A stretch of 44,121 nt of DNA from Paenibacillus sp. (lineage in GTDB: Bacteria > Bacillota > Bacilli > Paenibacillales > YIM-B00363). Below, one piece after another: positions 23,232 to 31,322 of the stretch; the stretch's first letter is position 1, and each line of letters opens with the position of its first letter. The notes beneath the pieces were generated by a model. It ran no database searches. It worked only from the letters and a program-made list of their open reading frames with translations, and was not told where the DNA came from. Position numbers and translations under genes: made by a program. Where the stretch lies: assembly GCA_031181325.1 (NCBI GenBank), contig JAPSKX010000019.1:1-44121 (forward strand), read 5' to 3'.

Positions 23232-25120
23232 TCTTGCGCCGAAAGAGGGAACCGGAGTATCGCTTCGGTTCCTTCGCCTTTCCTGCTGCGAAATTCCAAC
23301 GTCCCCTTCATCACTTCGACGATGCGGAACGTGACCATCAAGCCGAGTCCGGTCCCCTTCGTCTTCGTGGAGAAATACGGCTCGCCGAGCTTCGCGATCT
23401 GCTCCGTGTCCATGCCTTGTCCGTTATCCGCGATCCGGATGACGACCGTGCTTTCCTCCGCATACGCCTCTACCTCGATGCTGCCCTCTTCCCGGAACGA
23501 TTCGATGCTGTTCTTCATCATATTGATGATCGCCTGTTTAAACTTGGAGACGTTGCCCAGCACGACCAGACCTTCGTCGGCGCGGACGCGGAGCGCTCCG
23601 CCGTGCAGCATGACCAACGGACCGATGATCGTCTCGATGTTGCATAACAGCTGCTTCACGTCCATGGGGACGATCGTGTCCTGCTCCGGCTTCGCGAACG
23701 TCAGGAAATCCGAAATGATGTCGGAAGCCCGGTCCAGCTCGCTGATCGCCATCATGTAATGGGGCTTGTTTTCTTCCGTCGAGCTCCGGATCAACATCTG
23801 CAAGAAGCCTCTCGTCACCTGCAGCGGATTTCGGATCTCGTGCGCGACCGACGCGGCGAGGTCGCTCACGATTCGCATGCGCTCCGTCTTCTGCAGCTGG
23901 CGGCTGTGCAGCTCCAGCTCTCTCGAGTAGTCGAGCAGCTTCGCGTAATCGGCTACGACGCGACGGATGAGAATCATCACGAGGCAGACGATCAGGAGGA
24001 CGATGCCGATCTTCCAGAGCGTCAGGATGTACGGACGATGAAGAACGGACAACAGCACCAGATCGGCGACGGCCGAGAGCGCGAAGCCGACGATGCCGGC
24101 CGACAGGAGCAAGAAATCTCTGTTCTTACGCAGCGCGTACCTCACCGCAAGGAAGATCGCTAGCAGCATCTGCAGCACGATGAGCGGAAGAAGAATCCAA
24201 AACGTAAACAGCTTATAGAATACATAGAAAGGGTCGCCGATCGCCTGCTGGAGGATCAGCATCGCGAAGCAGAACATCGAATACCCGATCAGCCAACGTG
24301 CGGCCTTCCGGAAGAAGGCGTGCGTATCCTCGTAGATATGCACGACGAAATAGGTGAACGACGGAAACAAAACCAGCATCGACGTATCGAACAGGAACAA
24401 CAGCTCGCGCCCGAAATTCGGGTAATAGAAGAACGGCAAGGAGGAATAGGAGCCGATCAGCGCGCCCGTCGACAAGATGAACAGGCTGAGCGCCGCCGTC
24501 ATTCTTCGATGCTGCCATTGCGAAAATCCGGTAACCGACAGCATGACGAATCCGAGGAACGCGATGGCGGCGCCGAGCAGCGGGTTGCTCAGCTCCTTCC
24601 GCACGTTGGCCGCGTTCAGCGCGTCGTACGCTCCGACGCGCACGACGCTGCCGATGCCGGCGCGCTCCTTCGACTCGATGCGGAGGTAGAGCTCGTTCGC
24701 GGTCGAAGACGCCCGAAGCGGAACAAGAACGATGTTTCGTTCGAAATCGTAGTTCCGCGAGGCGCGGAACACCGGCTTCCCGTCCTCGTATACGGTATAA
24801 TCGAGCCCGTACAGGCGTTCGATATATAATCCGGGATGATCGTATGCGGCCGTGGGCGGGATGGGGATCCGTATCCAAGCGCCGACGGCCCCTTGGGGAA
24901 TCGTCGTCAAGGGACGGCTCACGGTGGCGTCTTGCCATTCGCCTTCCTGCGAAGGCGGGGACGACGCGCGCGGCTCCGATTCGCCGATCCAGCGGACGCT
25001 CCAAGCGTCGACGGGAAGCTCGGAGACGGCCGGTTCCTCCGCTTCGGGCATGCACATCCATAGCGCGAAGGCCGCGACGCAAACCAGGAACAGCGTTAGG
25101 GGGAGTCGATATGGTTGCAT
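23228..25120 (-). CDS. Membrane sensor histidine kinase, 7TMR-DISM type
   Basis: This 630-residue protein has a signal/TM segment (about 6-24), an outer DISM-like beta domain (about 40-180, with DAWSVRWIGE), seven membrane helices (about 185-395), a HisKA domain with VAHEIRNPLQVTRGF, and a HATPase with NMMKNSIESF, DNGQGMD and GTGLGLMVT. The kinase core resembles the orphan sporulation-kinase group (KinA/KinB-like) of Bacillales rather than the ComP/NarL group. No response regulator adjoins it. It faces the NHLP-type peptide gene with overlapping stops, so a receptor role for that peptide is possible but unsupported. The ATG is preceded by AGGTG at a longish distance. Confidence 0.9.
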   Translation of the reverse strand: MQPYRLPLTLFLVCVAAFALWMCMPEAEEPAVSELPVDAWSVRWIGESEPRASSPPSQEGEWQDATVSRPLTTIPQGAVGAWIRIPIPPTAAYDHPGLYIERLYGLDYTVYEDGKPVFRASRNYDFERNIVLVPLRASSTANELYLRIESKERAGIGSVVRVGAYDALNAANVRKELSNPLLGAAIAFLGFVMLSVTGFSQWQHRRMTAALSLFILSTGALIGSYSSLPFFYYPNFGRELLFLFDTSMLVLFPSFTYFVVHIYEDTHAFFRKAARWLIGYSMFCFAMLILQQAIGDPFYVFYKLFTFWILLPLIVLQMLLAIFLAVRYALRKNRDFLLLSAGIVGFALSAVADLVLLSVLHRPYILTLWKIGIVLLIVCLVMILIRRVVADYAKLLDYSRELELHSRQLQKTERMRIVSDLAASVAHEIRNPLQVTRGFLQMLIRSSTEENKPHYMMAISELDRASDIISDFLTFAKPEQDTIVPMDVKQLLCNIETIIGPLVMLHGGALRVRADEGLVVLGNVSKFKQAIINMMKNSIESFREEGSIEVEAYAEESTVVIRIADNGQGMDTEQIAKLGEPYFSTKTKGTGLGLMVTFRIVEVMKGTLEFRSRKGEGTEAILRFPLSAQD

Positions 25121-25145
25121 GAAAGCAGGACACCTCGAATGATTT

Positions 25146-25182
25146 CGCGAATATAATACTAACCTTTTCGACAATATTCGCG
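25146..25182. promoter_or_regulatory. 9-bp inverted repeat between kinase and MFS genes
   Basis: CGCGAATAT (25146-25154) and ATATTCGCG (25174-25182) flank a 19-base AT-rich core, 25-60 bases upstream of the kinase ATG. The position suits an operator over the kinase promoter. The bound regulator is unknown. Confidence 0.4.
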
Positions 25183-25328
25183 TTACTCCTGCGATGTGCG
25201 CGCATTCCTGCGAAGTTTTCCCGGCTTCCCGGGGGCGAACGCTGCGATCGGCGAGGCGCCGTTCTGCGTCGAGGAGCGGTTCGGTGTACATAACTTTAAG
25301 ATCTGAATCCGTGAAAAGAGGGACCGCC

Positions 25329-26603
25329 ATGCGGCAGTATATCGAATCTCCGGTCATGCAAGAGCGGTTGTACAAAAGAACCTTGTTTATCGTCGCCCTC
25401 TCGCAGCTGTTCGGCGGCGCCGGGCTGGCGGCGGGCGTGACGGTCGGCGCTTTGCTCGCCCGGGACCTGCTCGGCTCGGACGGCGCGGCAGGCATCCCGT
25501 CCGCGCTGCTCACGCTCGGATCCGCCGCGGCGGCGCTGCTCGTCGGGCGGCTCTCGCAGCGAGCCGGGCGACGCCTGGGGCTGACCGCAGGCTTCCTCGT
25601 CGGCGGCGCCGGCGCGATCGGCGTCGTCGCGGCGGCGGTTACGGAGAGCATCCCCTTATTCTTCGCTTCGCTGCTCGTGTACGGGTTCGGCGGGGCCACG
25701 AACCTGCTGGCCCGCTACGCGGGCACCGACCTGGCGAAGCCGGGGCAGCGGGCGAAGGCGGTCGGCATCGCGCTCGTATCCACGACGTTCGGCGCCGTCG
25801 CCGGCCCGAATTCGGTCGGCGCGACGGGCGAATTCGCGGCGTCGCTCGGCATTCCGGCGCTGGCGGGGCCGTTCCTTCTCGGCGCCGCGGCATACTTGCT
25901 CGCCGGCCTCGTCTTCGCCGCGCTGCTCCGCCCGGACCCGTTCCTCGTCGCGAAGGCGATTCACGAGGCGCGGGAAGCGCAGCCGGCGGCGGATCGAGCC
26001 GCTTCCGGGGAAGGGCGTCAGCCGATCGGAAACCGGAGAGGGCTCGTCGTCGGCGCGGCCGTCATGATCCTGACGCAGATCGTCATGGTCGCGATCATGA
26101 CGATGACGCCGATCCATATGGGGCATCACGGCTTCGATCTAAACGACGTAGGGCTCGTCATCGGCTTCCATATCGGCGCGATGTACCTGCCGTCGCTCGC
26201 GACCGGCGCGCTCGTCGACAAGGTCGGCCGTACCACGATGGCGATCGCGGCCGGCGTCGCGCTGTTGGCCGCCGGAGGAGTGGCGGCGGCCGTTCCGGGG
26301 CACTCGCTCGTCGGCCTCGTCGCCGCGCTCGTCCTGCTCGGCCTCGGCTGGAACTTCGGTCTGATCAGCGGTACCACGCTGATCGTGGACGCGACGCATC
26401 CGGCCGCCCGAGCGAAGACGCAAGGCGCGATCGATGTCGCGGTCGCGCTGGCCGGCGCGTCGGGGGGCGCGCTGTCGGGCCTCGTCGTGGAGCAAGCCGG
26501 CTTCGCCGCGCTGTCGCTGTCGGGCGCCGCGTTAGCGCTGCTGCTGCTTCCCGTCGTCGTCTGGTCCGGCGCCCGGCGCAGGTCGCGGTCGTCCTCGACC
26601 TAG
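25329..26603 (+). CDS. MFS transporter, probable efflux pump
   Basis: This 424-residue protein has twelve hydrophobic helices in two halves separated by a charged loop (HEAREAQPAADRAASGEGRQ, about 220-240). MFS signature A-like loops occur between helices 2 and 3 (GRLSQRAGRRLG) and in the second half (GALVDKVGRTTM). The composition is extremely Ala/Gly/Val-rich. The long frame extends upstream to 25194, but AAGAGGG precedes ATG 25329, which starts just before the first helix. Substrate and direction cannot be inferred; drug or metabolite efflux is the usual guess for this type. Its stop overlaps the ABC-cNMP gene end by 4 bases. Confidence 0.85.
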   Translation: MRQYIESPVMQERLYKRTLFIVALSQLFGGAGLAAGVTVGALLARDLLGSDGAAGIPSALLTLGSAAAALLVGRLSQRAGRRLGLTAGFLVGGAGAIGVVAAAVTESIPLFFASLLVYGFGGATNLLARYAGTDLAKPGQRAKAVGIALVSTTFGAVAGPNSVGATGEFAASLGIPALAGPFLLGAAAYLLAGLVFAALLRPDPFLVAKAIHEAREAQPAADRAASGEGRQPIGNRRGLVVGAAVMILTQIVMVAIMTMTPIHMGHHGFDLNDVGLVIGFHIGAMYLPSLATGALVDKVGRTTMAIAAGVALLAAGGVAAAVPGHSLVGLVAALVLLGLGWNFGLISGTTLIVDATHPAARAKTQGAIDVAVALAGASGGALSGLVVEQAGFAALSLSGAALALLLLPVVVWSGARRRSRSSST

Positions 26604-28735
26604 CCCCGCGCTTCCGACAGGATGCGCTGCAGGTCGGGCTCCTTGTCGACGATATGCCGGAACGATTCGCGGCTTAGCGTGATGAACATCGTCGGCGTCA
26701 GCGCCGTAATGGTCGCCGTGCGCGCGACGTCGCGCAAGAGGGCGATCTCGCCGAAGAAATCGCCGTCGCTTAAGACCGCCAGCTGCGCGGACCGCCCGTC
26801 GACGTCCTTCGTCACCTCGACCTTGCCGCGGACGATAATGTAGAACTTGTCTCCCGGATCGCCTTCTTGGATGATCGTCTTGCCCGTCGGGTACGATTCG
26901 GTGACGAACAGCGGAGCGATCTCCTCCAGGAACGCGAGCTCCACCGCTTCGAACAACGGCACCTTCTTCAGCTTGGCCGGCTGGATGACCGCGTGGATGC
27001 CGTCGTCGCTGAACGAGAAGCCGCTTTGCTTCTCCCAGGCCTCCGCGTATTTGCCGTTGGCGGCGAGCAGCTCCGGATGCGTCCCTTGTTCGGCGAGCCG
27101 TCCCTTGTCGAGAACGAAGATGCGGTCGGCATGCTCCGCGGACGCCAGCCGGTGCGTGATGGAGACGATGGTCGTCGTTCGGGCGAGGTTGAGAATCGTC
27201 CGGTTGACGGCGTCCTCCGTCGACGGATCCAGGGCGGAGGTCGCCTCGTCCAGAATAAGAAGCCGCGGGTTGCGGACCATCGCGCGCGCGATGCCGATCC
27301 GCTGCCGCTGGCCGCCGGACAGCCGTCCGCCGCGTTCGCCCGCGAGCGTGTCGTAGCCTTCGGGCAGCGTCAGGATGAAATCGTGGATTTCCGCCGCGCG
27401 CGCCGCTCGTTCGATGTCCTCGTCGGTCGCCTCGGGGTTGCCGAGGCGAATATTTTCCCGAAGCGAGACGTTGAACAGGAAGTTGTCTTGGAACACGATG
27501 CTGATCTGGCTTCGCAGCGATTGCTGCGCGACCGCGGCGATGTCGACCCCGTCGTACAGGACACTGCCTTCGCGGGGATCGTAAAACCGCATGAGCAAGT
27601 TAATGATCGTGCTCTTCCCCGACCCGCTGGCGCCGACGAACGCGGCGTAGGAGCCGTACGGGATGCGAAGGTCGATCTCCGACAAGTTCGCCCGCCCCTC
27701 CGTATAGCCGAACGTCACGCCGCGAAATTCGACGCTTTCGGACAAGGGAGGCAGCGGGGACGCGTTCGGCGCGTCGGTGACGGACGGGCGTTCGCTCAAG
27801 ATTTCGTCGATGCGCTCCATGCCCGCCGACGCCTGCATCATCTGCGGCACGATCCAGGTGACGGCCGCCACCAAGTTGCTTAACGTCAGCAGAATCGTGC
27901 TGAACGCCAGCAGCGAGCCGATCGACAAGTGGCCGTCGAAGGCGAGGAGCGACCCGATGCAGATGGCGATCAAATTCAAGACGACGGTGCCGAGATTCGT
28001 CGTGCGGTCCACGAGGAAGGAGAAGAAGTGCGACCGGGACGCCTTCCGAACGTAGCGGTTCATCGACTCCGCGAATCGGTCGTTCATCCGCGATTCCAAG
28101 CCGAACGCCTTCACGACGGTCTGCGCGCCGAGATTTTCCTGAATCGCGGTCGTGATCGAAGCTTGCTCCTCTTTAAGCTCGTAGTTGGCATCGTACGCCC
28201 GCTTCCCGAACAGCTTCGGACCGATCAAGCAGAGCGGCAGGCCGATCACGGCGATCAGCGCGAGCTGCCACTGCAGGGCGAAGAGGACGACCACGTTCAG
28301 GAACAAGCCGAGGAAGGAGAGCAGCACGTACGGAAGCATCATAACGAAGCCGTCCACGGACGACAAGTCGGAGTTGAACCGGGCGAGCAGGTCGCCGGCG
28401 CCGCGCCGCGAGAAAAACTCCATCGACATGCCCTGAATGTGGCGGAACAGCTTCTCGTGAATGTCGCGCATCACGCTCGGACCGACGGCCGCATAGGTCC
28501 GGTCCCGTAGGATGCCCATCCCCGCGGCCGCCGCGGCTCCCAGCAGCAAGGCTCCGAGAATGATGATCAGCAATCTGAAATTCTGGGGCAGAATCGCGTA
28601 ATCGACGACGATCTTGAAGCTGACCGGCAGCAGCGTCTCGAAGGCGAGCTCGACCAGCAGCGCAAGCGTCAGGATCGAGGAAGGCTTCTTGTATTTGGCG
28701 AACAGGGCGGGCAAGCCCTTGAAAATGTAAAGCAT
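26600..28735 (-). CDS. ABC exporter half-transporter with C-terminal cyclic-nucleotide-binding domain
   Basis: This 711-residue fusion has six membrane helices (about 15-320), a nucleotide-binding domain with Walker A GASGSGKS (near 370), signature LSGGQRQR and Walker B LLILDEATSALD, then a linker and a cNMP-binding fold (about 590-705). The latter contains the phosphate-binding cassette FGEIALLRDVARTATI, with the arginine that normally contacts the cyclic phosphate. There is no N-terminal peptidase domain. A stand-alone exporter of this size would end near 580 residues. The gene lies 22 bases downstream of the deoxyhypusine-synthase-like gene on the same strand, so export of a related product is plausible. 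Confidence 0.92.
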   Translation of the reverse strand: MLYIFKGLPALFAKYKKPSSILTLALLVELAFETLLPVSFKIVVDYAILPQNFRLLIIILGALLLGAAAAAGMGILRDRTYAAVGPSVMRDIHEKLFRHIQGMSMEFFSRRGAGDLLARFNSDLSSVDGFVMMLPYVLLSFLGLFLNVVVLFALQWQLALIAVIGLPLCLIGPKLFGKRAYDANYELKEEQASITTAIQENLGAQTVVKAFGLESRMNDRFAESMNRYVRKASRSHFFSFLVDRTTNLGTVVLNLIAICIGSLLAFDGHLSIGSLLAFSTILLTLSNLVAAVTWIVPQMMQASAGMERIDEILSERPSVTDAPNASPLPPLSESVEFRGVTFGYTEGRANLSEIDLRIPYGSYAAFVGASGSGKSTIINLLMRFYDPREGSVLYDGVDIAAVAQQSLRSQISIVFQDNFLFNVSLRENIRLGNPEATDEDIERAARAAEIHDFILTLPEGYDTLAGERGGRLSGGQRQRIGIARAMVRNPRLLILDEATSALDPSTEDAVNRTILNLARTTTIVSITHRLASAEHADRIFVLDKGRLAEQGTHPELLAANGKYAEAWEKQSGFSFSDDGIHAVIQPAKLKKVPLFEAVELAFLEEIAPLFVTESYPTGKTIIQEGDPGDKFYIIVRGKVEVTKDVDGRSAQLAVLSDGDFFGEIALLRDVARTATITALTPTMFITLSRESFRHIVDKEPDLQRILSEARG

Positions 28736-28757
28736 GTCGAGTCAGCCTCCGCTCGAA

Positions 28758-29798
28758 TTAGATGCTTCCGACGGCCGTATGGACGTCGTACAATCGCGCG
28801 AACGCTTTCCGCGGCCGTTCGAGGTAGGCGCCTTGATGATAGGCGTAACCGGCGATCAGCGGAAGGGCGAGCGTCGCCTCCGCGTACACCATCTGCTCCC
28901 GCGCCTTATCGACCTTGCCCCAGCTATGGGCTTCCTTCAGCGTGGAGCCGGACAATCCGCCGTCGCGTTCGTCCGCGACCGTAATCTGCACGGTGTATTT
29001 ATGCATCTCGACGTCGTAACCGAGAAGCTCCGCGGCGACGACGGTATCTTGCGCGAAGTTCTTCGGCACGCCGCCGCCGACCATGAACAGCCCGGTCGTA
29101 CCGGCCTCGATCTTCAGCTTCGTCAGCTCGCGGAAATCCTTCACGCTGTCGATGGCGACATGGCGTTCCGGCCGCTTCCACTGGTGGGCGACGAGCCCGA
29201 AGCCGGCGGAGCAGTCGGAGAAGGCGGGAACGAAGATCGGCACTTCGTGCTCGTACGCGGACTTCACGACGGAGCGCGCCTTCGCGCCGACTTCGGTCAA
29301 ATACTTGCCCATCTCCCGAATGAATTCGCGGCTGGAGAAGACGCCCGAGCCGAGCCGGTCCGCGAGCCGTTCGATCGTCTCGTCGCATACGCGGAGGTCG
29401 TTCTCGTCGATGAACGTGTCGTAGATGCGATCGATCCGATTCGATCGCAAATATTCGTCGTCGATGAACGAGGTGCCCTTGTAGTGTCGAAATCCGAGCG
29501 CTTCGAAAAAGTCTTGATCGACGATCAACGCGCCCGTCGAGACGATCGCGTCCGCCATCCGGTTCTCGATCATGTCGACGACGACGTCCTTCAGCCCCGC
29601 GCTGAACAAGCTGCCGGCCAAGCAGAGGATGACCGAGCACCCTTCTTCCTTGAGCATCGTTGCGTAGATTTGCGCGGCCTCGTGCACATTTCTCGATTGG
29701 AACGCCATGGCCCCCATTGCGTCGACCAGCTCTACGACGTTATGCGCCTTCATGTCGATATGTTTGATTTCTTCCCGAAGCAACTCGTGTTTTCCCAC
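28758..29798 (-). CDS. Deoxyhypusine-synthase-like protein (bacterial DHS family)
   Basis: This 346-residue protein belongs to the DHS family of NAD-dependent aminobutyl transferases. It shows the NAD-site motifs LAGSLFSAG and IVSTGA, the segment FSDCSAGFG, and GTTGLFMVGGGVPKNFAQDT, with the lysine (Lys 246) equivalent to the catalytic lysine of deoxyhypusine synthase. Bacteria lack hypusinated eIF5A; related bacterial enzymes make homospermidine from spermidine or putrescine, which is the most likely activity. GTG 29798 is chosen because GAGAAGAGG precedes it and the fold starts there, although the frame stays open to 30608 through the antisense of a SET gene. It heads a transcript with the ABC-cNMP gene. 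Confidence 0.88.
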   Translation of the reverse strand: MGKHELLREEIKHIDMKAHNVVELVDAMGAMAFQSRNVHEAAQIYATMLKEEGCSVILCLAGSLFSAGLKDVVVDMIENRMADAIVSTGALIVDQDFFEALGFRHYKGTSFIDDEYLRSNRIDRIYDTFIDENDLRVCDETIERLADRLGSGVFSSREFIREMGKYLTEVGAKARSVVKSAYEHEVPIFVPAFSDCSAGFGLVAHQWKRPERHVAIDSVKDFRELTKLKIEAGTTGLFMVGGGVPKNFAQDTVVAAELLGYDVEMHKYTVQITVADERDGGLSGSTLKEAHSWGKVDKAREQMVYAEATLALPLIAGYAYHQGAYLERPRKAFARLYDVHTAVGSI

Positions 29799-29818
29799 TC
29801 GCAAGCCTCTTCTCCATG

Positions 29819-29827
29819 TGATATAAA
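29819..29827 (+). promoter_or_regulatory. Possible extended -10 promoter of the SET genes
   Basis: TGATATAAA, an extended -10-like element, lies about 90 bases before the first SET ATG, in the AT-rich divergent gap shared with the DHS-like gene. The other strand has a TATATT at about 29842-29847 that could serve the DHS-like gene. Confidence 0.4.
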
Positions 29828-29918
29828 TAGAGAATATCTCAATATAGGAGTTTGTGGAAGATAGAATAGAAACGCGTCGATTTATGTCGGCGAACGCGAC
29901 GAGCGGGAGGGTACGCGC

Positions 29919-30587
29919 ATGATGCATCCGCATACGGAGCTGCGGTACATCGACGCCGACATCGGCGTCGGCGTCTTCGCGACGAAGAGGATTCCGAGGG
30001 GCACGATCACCTGGGCGTTGGACGACCTGGATCAGATGTTCCGCGAGGACGAGGTCGCGGCGCTCGACGACGCCCGGAAGGCGAAGGTGATGAAGTATTC
30101 GTTCCGCAATCAAGAAGGGCTGTACATCTTGTGCTGGGACCATGGACGCTTTATCAACCACAGCTTCCATGCCAATTGCGTCGCCACGGCGTACGACATT
30201 CAACTCGCGGCGCGCGACATCGAGCCCGGCGAACAGCTGTGCGACGACTACGGCGTGTTGAATATGGACGAACCGTTCGATTGCTTTCCCGAGGCGGGCA
30301 GCGCGCGAACGCGCGTCCTGCCGGACGATCTGCTTCGTTGCTACGAAGAATGGGACGCGCAGGCGACGGAGGCGTTCCGCCGCTTCGGGCATGTCGAACA
30401 GCCGCTTCGTCACTTGATCAAGCGGGAGTTCGCCGATAAGATCGAGCGCATCGTCTCGCGCGGCGAGCGAATCGATTCGGTCATCGCGACGTATTACGAC
30501 AGGCACGGACGGTTCTCCAGCCTCGATCCCGCGGTCCGCATCCGCGAGTTGTCGAACGGGGCGGGGCGTCCGGCGCGGAACGGGTAG
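29919..30587 (+). CDS. SET-domain protein-lysine methyltransferase-like protein, copy 1
   Basis: This 222-residue protein consists of a SET domain with the N-terminal IGVGVFATKRIPRGTITW (SAM-binding GxG), the pseudoknot motif RFINHSFHANC, and the catalytic stretch AARDIEPGEQLCDDYG with its tyrosine. A helical C-terminal part (about 130-222) follows. SET proteins methylate protein lysines using SAM; the bacterial substrates are mostly unknown. GGAGGG lies 7 bases before ATG 29919, and the start matches that of copy 2. It diverges from the deoxyhypusine-synthase-like gene and is followed after 12 bases by its paralogue. It is longer than copy 2 by about 25 C-terminal residues. Confidence 0.9.
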   Translation: MMHPHTELRYIDADIGVGVFATKRIPRGTITWALDDLDQMFREDEVAALDDARKAKVMKYSFRNQEGLYILCWDHGRFINHSFHANCVATAYDIQLAARDIEPGEQLCDDYGVLNMDEPFDCFPEAGSARTRVLPDDLLRCYEEWDAQATEAFRRFGHVEQPLRHLIKREFADKIERIVSRGERIDSVIATYYDRHGRFSSLDPAVRIRELSNGAGRPARNG

Positions 30588-30599
30588 GGGGGAATCGGC

Positions 30600-31193
30600 G
30601 TGCTTCATCCGGATACGGAATTACGGTATATCGACGAGACGATCGGCGTCGGCGTCTTCGCGACGAAGCGAATCCCGAAAGGCACGATCACCTGGGCGTT
30701 GGACGATTTGGATCGGCATTTCGGCGAGGAAGACGTGCGGGCCTTGGACGAGCTGAGGCGGAATTGCTTCTTGAAGTATTCCTACCGCAATCAGCGGGGG
30801 CAATATATTTTGTGTTGGGATTACGGGAAATACATCAACCACAGCTTCCATGCGAATTGCGTAGGAACAGCATACGAGCTCGAGTTGGCGGCCCGCGACA
30901 TCGAGGCCGGCGAACAGCTGACGAGCGATTACGGCACGCTCAATGTGGACGAGCCGTTCGACTGCTTGCCGGAGGAAGGGAGCCGCAGGGCACGGGTCCT
31001 GCCGGACGATCTGCTTCGCTATGCCGAGCGTTGGGATGCGCTCGCGGCCGACGCCTTCACGCGTTTCCTGCAGGTCGATCAGCCGCTGCTGCATCTCGTG
31101 AAGCCGGAGTTCGCGCATAAAATCGAGGGGATCGCTCGGCGAGGCGAACCGTTGGACTCGATCGCCTCGTTCTACTATGCCGGGCGTACATAA
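30600..31193 (+). CDS. SET-domain protein-lysine methyltransferase-like protein, copy 2
   Basis: This 197-residue protein starts at GTG, with GGGGGAA just upstream. It is a close paralogue of the preceding gene: ELRYIDETIGVGVFATKRIP, the pseudoknot YINHSFHANC, and AARDIEAGEQLTSDYG are nearly identical, as is the C-terminal part (VLPDDLLRY, LLHLVKPEF). Conservation of both motif blocks in both copies suggests two active enzymes, or a heteromeric pair, rather than decay. The 12-base gap places them on one transcript. A long perfect hairpin follows the stop. Confidence 0.9.
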   Translation: MLHPDTELRYIDETIGVGVFATKRIPKGTITWALDDLDRHFGEEDVRALDELRRNCFLKYSYRNQRGQYILCWDYGKYINHSFHANCVGTAYELELAARDIEAGEQLTSDYGTLNVDEPFDCLPEEGSRRARVLPDDLLRYAERWDALAADAFTRFLQVDQPLLHLVKPEFAHKIEGIARRGEPLDSIASFYYAGRT

Positions 31194-31199
31194 CGACAC

Positions 31200-31231
31200 A
31201 GAGAAGCTCGCGGCGAACCGCGAGCTTCTCT
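31200..31231. terminator. 14-bp perfect hairpin after the SET genes, no T-tract
   Basis: AGAGAAGCTCGCGG and CCGCGAGCTTCTCT flank the tetraloop CGAA. The stem is as stable as a strong terminator but lacks a following T-run on either strand. It may protect the 3' end of the SET transcript or terminate imperfectly. Confidence 0.5.
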
Positions 31232-31260
31232 GCGCATACGCCTCCGCAGCGTACTGTGTG

Positions 31261-31312
31261 AAAGTCGGCAACCTTTGCCTCCGACTATGCGTTTAACGTA
31301 ATAAAGTCGGCA
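31261..31312 (+). promoter_or_regulatory. Repeated element with alternative pairing before the CAP-protein gene
   Basis: AAAGTCGGCA occurs at 31261-31270 and again at 31303-31312, and CCGACT lies between them at 31281-31286. CCGACT can pair with AGTCGG of either copy, and the second copy abuts AGGAGG. Two exclusive hairpins, one close to the ribosome site, would be possible. It could equally be a pair of protein-binding sites. Confidence 0.4.
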
Positions 31313-31322
31313 GGAGGGATCG

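Noticed and set aside
21964-25120. A true ComQXPA quorum-sensing locus
   Set aside because: The peptide has an NHLP-type leader unlike ComX, the kinase is HisKA-type and on the opposite strand, and no ComA-like regulator is present. Only the enzyme fold and terminal Trp are similar.
26600-28735. NHLM-type peptidase-containing exporter for the NHLP-type peptide
   Set aside because: The ABC protein has no N-terminal C39 peptidase domain and is transcribed with the DHS-like gene about 3.4 kb away, so no link to the peptide can be claimed.
28734-29864. 376-codon open frame on the plus strand
   Set aside because: It is antisense to the DHS-like gene, which shows family motifs on the other strand.
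29799-30608. N-terminal extension of the DHS-like reading frame
   Set aside because: It runs antisense through the first SET gene and lacks family character; GTG 29798 has a good ribosome site at the fold start.
31255-31322. c-di-GMP riboswitch before the CAP-protein gene
   Set aside because: The stretch CCTCCGAC is reminiscent, but the conserved GEMM core and tetraloop/receptor elements are missing.
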